Below are positions 59,754-64,000 of a stretch of DNA of 64,000 nt, piece after piece. A model generated the notes under the pieces. It had not been told where the DNA came from and did no database searches. It worked only from the letters and a program-made list of their open reading frames with translations. The position numbers and the translations under genes are program-made. Origin of the DNA: Gammaproteobacteria bacterium (GTDB taxonomy: Bacteria; Pseudomonadota; Gammaproteobacteria; Pseudomonadales; Pseudohongiellaceae); the NCBI GenBank assembly GCA_041395725.1, contig JAWKZW010000001.1:2728001-2792000 (forward strand), read 5' to 3'. Positions within the stretch are counted from its first letter, which is position 1, and each line of letters starts with the position of its first letter.

Positions 59754-62700
59754 ATGAAGTTAAAATTCAAAGTACAGCCCTATCAGACCAGCGCGGTGGA
59801 ATCCGTGGTGGACTGTTTTGCCGGGCAGCTTAATACCGCAGGTTTCACCTATCGAATTGATCCGGGGATCAGCAAAGCCCAGAAAAAAGCCGCCGCTACC
59901 GGCCAAAAAGGGTTTGCCTACGAAGAGGAACAACAAACCGGCTTCAAGAACGCCGATCTCCAGCTGACCGATGCCCAGCTGCTGACCAATATCCATGCCG
60001 TACAGCGGCGGCAGAATCTGCCCTTGTCCGACAAACTGGTGTCAAGCGCCGGATGCAAGGTCAATCTTGACGTCGAGATGGAAACCGGGACCGGCAAGAC
60101 CTACTGCTATGTCAAAACCTTCTTCGAGATGAACAAGCGGTACGGCTGGACCAAGTTCATCGTGGTGGTGCCCAGCATTGCCATCCGTGAGGGTGTACTC
60201 AAGTCACTGGAGATTACCGCCGAACACTTCACCGAGAGCTATGGCAAGAAAGCCCGCTTCTTTGCCTACAACTCCAGGCAGCTGCACCATCTGGAAAGCT
60301 TCTCTTCCGATGCGGGCATCAACGTCATGGTCATCAATATCCAGGCGTTCAACGCCACGGGAAAGGATAACCGCCGCATCTATGACGAGCTGGACGACTT
60401 CCAGTCGCGCAAGCCTATCGATGTGATCAGCAGCAACCGCCCCATCCTGATCCTGGATGAACCACAGAAGATGGAAGGCAAAAAGACGCTGGAGGCACTG
60501 GCCAAGTTCAAACCGCTGATGATCCTGCGCTATTCGGCCACCCACCGGACCACGCACAACAAGATCCACCGCCTCGACGCCCTGGATGCCTATAACCAGA
60601 AGCTGGTGAAGAAGATCGCGGTGCGCGGCATCGCAGTGAAAGGTCTGGCTGGCACCAACGCCTATCTCTACCTGGAATCCATCGAAATTTCCAAGAAGGC
60701 ACCAGTTGCCCGAATTGAAATGGAAGTGCGCCAGGGTGGCGGGATCAAACGGATCGTCAAACGACTGGAACGCGGCAAGGATCTGTTCGTTGAATCAAAT
60801 GAGCTGGACCAATATCGCGGCTTCGTCATCGCCCAGATCGACGCCAACAAGGACGAGGTGGAATTCACCAATGGCCATGTGCTGAGTGCTGGCGATGCAA
60901 CCGGTGACATTACGGAAATGGCTATCCGGAGGATTCAGATCCGGGAGGCGATCAAGGCTCATCTTGAGAAAGAGCAGGTTCTCTTTGCTCAGGGCATCAA
61001 GGTGCTGTCCCTATTCTTCATCGATGAGGTGGTCAAATACCGAGACTATAGCCAAGCCGATGAGCAGGGTGAGTATGCCCGGATCTTTGAAGAAGAGTAC
61101 GAACAGCTCAAAGCTGAATATCTCGGTGAACTGGCTCTCGACAACGAAGCCTATCGCAAATACCTGGCTGGCATTCATGTCGGCCGCACCCACAACGGTT
61201 ACTTTTCTATCGATAAGAAAGGACGGATGGTGGATACCCTTAAAGCCGCCAAGTCTGAAAAAGAGCAGAGTACAGATGTCGATGCCTACGATCTGATCCT
61301 TAAAAAGAAAGAACAACTCTTGTCTTTTGATGAGCCAACCCGCTTTATCTTCTCCCACTCCGCCCTGCGGGAAGGCTGGGACAACCCCAATGTCTTCGTC
61401 ATGTGCATGCTCAAGCACAGCGATAACACAATCTCGCGCCGCCAGGAGGTTGGCCGGGGATTGCGGATCAGCGTCAACCAGCACGGGGATCGCATGGACA
61501 ACCCGGCAACGGTCCATGACGTGAATATCCTGACCGTAGTCGCCAGCGAGAGCTACAAGGATTTTGTCGGAAACCTTCAGCGCGAGATCAGCGACTCCCT
61601 TTCTGCACGCCCCCGTAAGGCGGACGAAGCCTACTTCACCGGGAAGGTCATTACCACGGAAACCGGTACGGTGGAAATTACCGCAGGTCTAGCCAAGCAA
61701 ATATACAAGTACCTGCTCAAGAACGACTACACCGATGACGCGGATCAGGTTGCCGAAGCCTACCACGAGGCAAAAGCCAACGGGACCCTGGCGGAACTTC
61801 CGCCCGAGCTTGCCCCTCATGCCGAACAGATTTTCGGCCTGATCGACAGCGTCTTCAGCGAATCCCAGCTACCCGACATGGGGGATGACCGCAAGCCGAA
61901 GACCAATCCTCTGAATGCCAATTTTGAGAAAAAAGAGTTCAAGGCACTCTGGAGCCGGATCAATCAGAAAGCGGTCTACCGCGTCGAGTTCGATTCCAGT
62001 GAACTCATCCGAAACAGCATCCGGACTCTGGACAAAGAGCTGCGGGTGGCTCCATTGCAGTACACCATCCAAAGCGGCCTCCAGGGCGATCAGATCACCG
62101 ATGCCCAGCTCAGAAGCGGTGATGGATTTGCGCTGACCAATACCTCGGTTGAAACCCATAATGCTTCAATCCATTCCATGGTCACCTATGACCTGCTCGG
62201 GAAAATCGCCGAAAACACCCAACTGACAAGAAAGACAATCGCTGAAGTTTTGAGCGGCGTTCAGGCGCCGGTGTTCAAGCAATTCAAGCAGAATCCGGAG
62301 CATTTCATCGCCGAGAGTTCACGGCTTATCAATGAGCAAAAAGCCACGATCATCATTGAGCGGCTAAGCTACGACAACATCGCCGAGACCCACGATATCG
62401 ATATTTTCACCGCAGGCCAAAGCAAGCAGGACTTCACCAGAGCCAGCGAGAAGCTGAAGAACCACATCTACGATTATGTGATCACCGACTCCAAGGTTGA
62501 GCGGGAGTTTGTGAAAGAGCTGGACACCAGTACCGAGGTGGTCGTTTACGCAAAGCTCCCCCGAGGGTTCCTGATTCCGACCCCCGTCGGCGACTATAAC
62601 CCGGACTGGGCCATTTCCTTCAAGGAAGGCTCGGTCAAGCACATCTATTTCGTCGCCGAGACCAAAGGCTCCATGTCCAGCATGGAATTGCGGGCCATCG

Positions 62701-62855
62701 AGCATACGAAAATCGAATGCGCCCGCAAGTTCTTCGCGGAGGTCAACCGCAAGATTGATCCGGAGAACGTGAAGTACGACGTGGTGACCAGTTATGGGAA
62801 GCTGATGGAGATTGTTGGGGCTGGAACGGTTTCATCCGGCGGAGGGGCTTGTTGA
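59754..62855 (+). CDS. res: Type III restriction enzyme, Res subunit
   Basis: 1033 aa. Walker A is E110-TGTGKT116, the DEAH-like box is D235-EPQ238, and the helicase C-terminal domain includes SHSALREGWDNPNVFVMCML and RRQEVGRGLRI. The C-terminal nuclease domain has the PD-(D/E)xK motif as PD951 and E969-TK971. Res translocates or slides along DNA from a Mod-recognised site and cuts next to a second inverted site. It begins 11 nt after mod and its stop overlaps the following start by one base. Confidence 0.92.
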   Translation: MKLKFKVQPYQTSAVESVVDCFAGQLNTAGFTYRIDPGISKAQKKAAATGQKGFAYEEEQQTGFKNADLQLTDAQLLTNIHAVQRRQNLPLSDKLVSSAGCKVNLDVEMETGTGKTYCYVKTFFEMNKRYGWTKFIVVVPSIAIREGVLKSLEITAEHFTESYGKKARFFAYNSRQLHHLESFSSDAGINVMVINIQAFNATGKDNRRIYDELDDFQSRKPIDVISSNRPILILDEPQKMEGKKTLEALAKFKPLMILRYSATHRTTHNKIHRLDALDAYNQKLVKKIAVRGIAVKGLAGTNAYLYLESIEISKKAPVARIEMEVRQGGGIKRIVKRLERGKDLFVESNELDQYRGFVIAQIDANKDEVEFTNGHVLSAGDATGDITEMAIRRIQIREAIKAHLEKEQVLFAQGIKVLSLFFIDEVVKYRDYSQADEQGEYARIFEEEYEQLKAEYLGELALDNEAYRKYLAGIHVGRTHNGYFSIDKKGRMVDTLKAAKSEKEQSTDVDAYDLILKKKEQLLSFDEPTRFIFSHSALREGWDNPNVFVMCMLKHSDNTISRRQEVGRGLRISVNQHGDRMDNPATVHDVNILTVVASESYKDFVGNLQREISDSLSARPRKADEAYFTGKVITTETGTVEITAGLAKQIYKYLLKNDYTDDADQVAEAYHEAKANGTLAELPPELAPHAEQIFGLIDSVFSESQLPDMGDDRKPKTNPLNANFEKKEFKALWSRINQKAVYRVEFDSSELIRNSIRTLDKELRVAPLQYTIQSGLQGDQITDAQLRSGDGFALTNTSVETHNASIHSMVTYDLLGKIAENTQLTRKTIAEVLSGVQAPVFKQFKQNPEHFIAESSRLINEQKATIIIERLSYDNIAETHDIDIFTAGQSKQDFTRASEKLKNHIYDYVITDSKVEREFVKELDTSTEVVVYAKLPRGFLIPTPVGDYNPDWAISFKEGSVKHIYFVAETKGSMSSMELRAIEHTKIECARKFFAEVNRKIDPENVKYDVVTSYGKLMEIVGAGTVSSGGGAC

Positions 62856-64000
62856 TGAGCGGCGAGATAAAGAAGATTGATTCGATCAAAAATATGGCGG
62901 TCTTTCAGGACTTTCGATGGGCTTCATCCGTCAGGGATGGCGGCAATAACATCGCTGAGTTCAAAAAGATCAATATTCTTTATGGCCGCAATTATTCCGG
63001 TAAAACAACTTTATCACGGATTTTTAGAGCTCTCGAAACCGGTTCGATCTCCGATAAATATATCTCGCCTGAATTTGAGTTGTCTTTTGACGGCGGTAGT
63101 AATGCCACGCAAAACTCATTGAATAGCCATGGCCAAGTGGTTCGGGTTTTCAATGAAGATTTTGTCAGAGATAATCTGCGCTTCATCGTTGATGACGAAC
63201 AGACCATCAATTCGTTCGCCATCTTGGGGGAAGATAATACCAAGTTTGAGGAAGAAATCGAAAAGCATGAAGCGGAACTCGGGAGCGAAGAGGATAGGTC
63301 AGGACTACTTGGTGACCTCCTCGGTGCTGAGGATAAATTCAAAGAAGCCCGAAAAGCCCATGACGATAAGTCGTCAGAATTGGAAGGAAAGTTACGTGAC
63401 AAAGCCAATAAGGCAGGCACCGGAATTAAGCACAATAAATCCTTTGGAGATGCCAACTACAATGTGCCAAAAATAAAAACAGACATCACGACTGTTACCA
63501 AAGATACTTACTCCCCGCTTATTGATGAGCAGGTAGGCAAGTTTCATGACCTCCTCAGAGAAGAACCTAAACCGGAGATTCCGGAATCATCATCTTTTAA
63601 TCTTCAATACTCTGTGATCGCATCAAAGGCTAAAGAGCTAATTGAAAAAAAGATTCAGGCTTCTGACCCAATTCAGGAATTGTTAAACGATGCGACGTTG
63701 GCGACGTGGGTGAGGACTGGTCGGGGACATCATCAAGGGAAAAGAGATAAGTGCGCGTTTTGTGGTAGCGATCTTCCTCCAGATTTATGGGAAAAGCTGG
63801 ACAAGCATTTTAATCAGGAGTCTGAAGAGCTTCGTCAAGCATTGGATAACCTGCTTGGATCGATTGAACGTGAGCGATCCCGAGTTCCTAATTTGCTGAA
63901 AATCAAGAATTCGGATTTCTACTCTAATTTCACCACTGACTTGGATTCGCTGGTAGAACAATTGTCAACCCAATCAGCTTCTTATTGTGCAAGTCTGGAC
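62855..64000 (+). CDS. RloC/PrrC-like zinc-hook AAA ATPase (3' truncated by window)
   Basis: At least 382 codons, open to the window end. It begins MSGEIKKIDSIKNMAVFQDF. Walker A is G44-RNYSGKTT52. A long coiled-coil region leads to CAFCG (C300 and C303), a CxxC zinc hook like that of Rad50 and RloC, then a return coil. RloC combines such an ATPase with a tRNA anticodon nuclease in its C-terminus and is often linked to type I or III R-M genes, as here. The nuclease part lies beyond the window, so activity cannot be confirmed. It is translationally coupled to res by a one-base stop/start overlap. Confidence 0.8.
   Translation, partial: MSGEIKKIDSIKNMAVFQDFRWASSVRDGGNNIAEFKKINILYGRNYSGKTTLSRIFRALETGSISDKYISPEFELSFDGGSNATQNSLNSHGQVVRVFNEDFVRDNLRFIVDDEQTINSFAILGEDNTKFEEEIEKHEAELGSEEDRSGLLGDLLGAEDKFKEARKAHDDKSSELEGKLRDKANKAGTGIKHNKSFGDANYNVPKIKTDITTVTKDTYSPLIDEQVGKFHDLLREEPKPEIPESSSFNLQYSVIASKAKELIEKKIQASDPIQELLNDATLATWVRTGRGHHQGKRDKCAFCGSDLPPDLWEKLDKHFNQESEELRQALDNLLGSIERERSRVPNLLKIKNSDFYSNFTTDLDSLVEQLSTQSASYCASLD

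Larger units (their letters stand above)
1..64000. mobile_element. Interior of a GI-T4SS family integrative and conjugative element with defence cargo
   Basis: The gene order alpA-parA-parB-DUF2857-STY4528-PFL_4669-DUF3158-ssb-topB, then STY4534/DUF3577, DUF3275, a helicase and the PFL_4693 to PFL_4711 transfer block, is the conserved backbone of ICEclc/PAPI-1/PFGI-1/SPI-7 elements. Backbone genes are all on the plus strand; the interrupting cargo at 19841-24205 and 30483-31934 is on the minus strand. No integrase, relaxase (TraI/MobH), att duplication or tRNA target is visible, so both ends lie outside the window. Confidence 0.88.

Noticed and set aside
47430..62855. DISARM system, suggested by a PLD/helicase protein plus a methyltransferase
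   Set aside because: No DUF1998 (drmB) or drmA/drmC set is present, and the methyltransferase is a type III Mod paired with Res.
46534..64000. BREX system, suggested by the BrxR-like regulator
   Set aside because: No pglZ, brxC, brxL or pglX-type gene is present; WYL regulators of this type serve many defence systems.
1..64000. CRISPR array
   Set aside because: No regularly spaced identical repeats were seen; the repeats found are pairs or dispersed leader elements.

Overview
The window is the interior of a large integrative and conjugative element (ICE) of the genomic-island T4SS (GI-T4SS) family, the group that includes ICEclc, PAPI-1, PFGI-1 and SPI-7. It carries three separate blocks of anti-phage or nuclease cargo. 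The GC-rich core and the gene families point to a gamma- or betaproteobacterial host (Pseudomonas, Halomonas or a relative). No rRNA, tRNA or chromosomal housekeeping gene is present to fix the species. Neither end of the element is seen, and no integrase or relaxase lies in the window.

Layout. (1) 1-8497, regulation and maintenance: the end of a LysR regulator, an unknown 248-aa protein, AlpA, ParA, a small HicA-like protein, a PFGI-1-class ParB-like protein, DUF2857, STY4528, PFL_4669, DUF3158 and SSB. In ICEclc this zone makes the on/off decision for transfer. (2) 8769-19683, DNA processing: topoisomerase III, a run of small ICE proteins (STY4534/DUF3577, DUF3275, a DUF6927-like protein), a DUF6094 methyltransferase and a large SF2 helicase. 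Almost every gene here has its own structured 5' leader. (3) 19841-24205, minus strand: one 1454-aa HNH-NACHT protein. (4) 24550-46093, the mating apparatus: PilL-like protein, PFL_4693, transglycosylase, PFL_4695, TraD, PFL_4697, then RAQPRD through the TraC ATPase, a DsbA-like protein, RadC, PFL_4709/4710/4711 and TraG. A minus-strand HEPN-domain gene (30483-31934) interrupts it. (5) 46534-64000, a long plus-strand defence operon: WYL (BrxR/CapW-like) regulator, SNF2 helicase, DUF4391, UvrD-like helicase, SIR2, HerA, type III Mod, type III Res and an RloC-like zinc-hook ATPase that runs off the window.

How it fits together. The left genes should control excision and transfer, the middle genes handle and replicate the transferred DNA, and the right-centre genes build the conjugation channel. 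The cargo protects the host, and so the element, from phage and competing DNA. Three transfer operons share one promoter/leader design: a GGTAG box exactly 85 nt before each start codon, with the ribosome-binding site at the same offset, which suggests co-activation by one regulator. Three genes, including radC, carry a covarying leader RNA that resembles the published radC RNA motif. Several others have a simpler CCCC-N3-GGGG hairpin about 35 nt before the start. The most unusual piece is the right-hand operon, where a UvrD-SIR2-HerA trio is nested inside a helicase-DUF4391-type III R-M-RloC arrangement under one WYL regulator.
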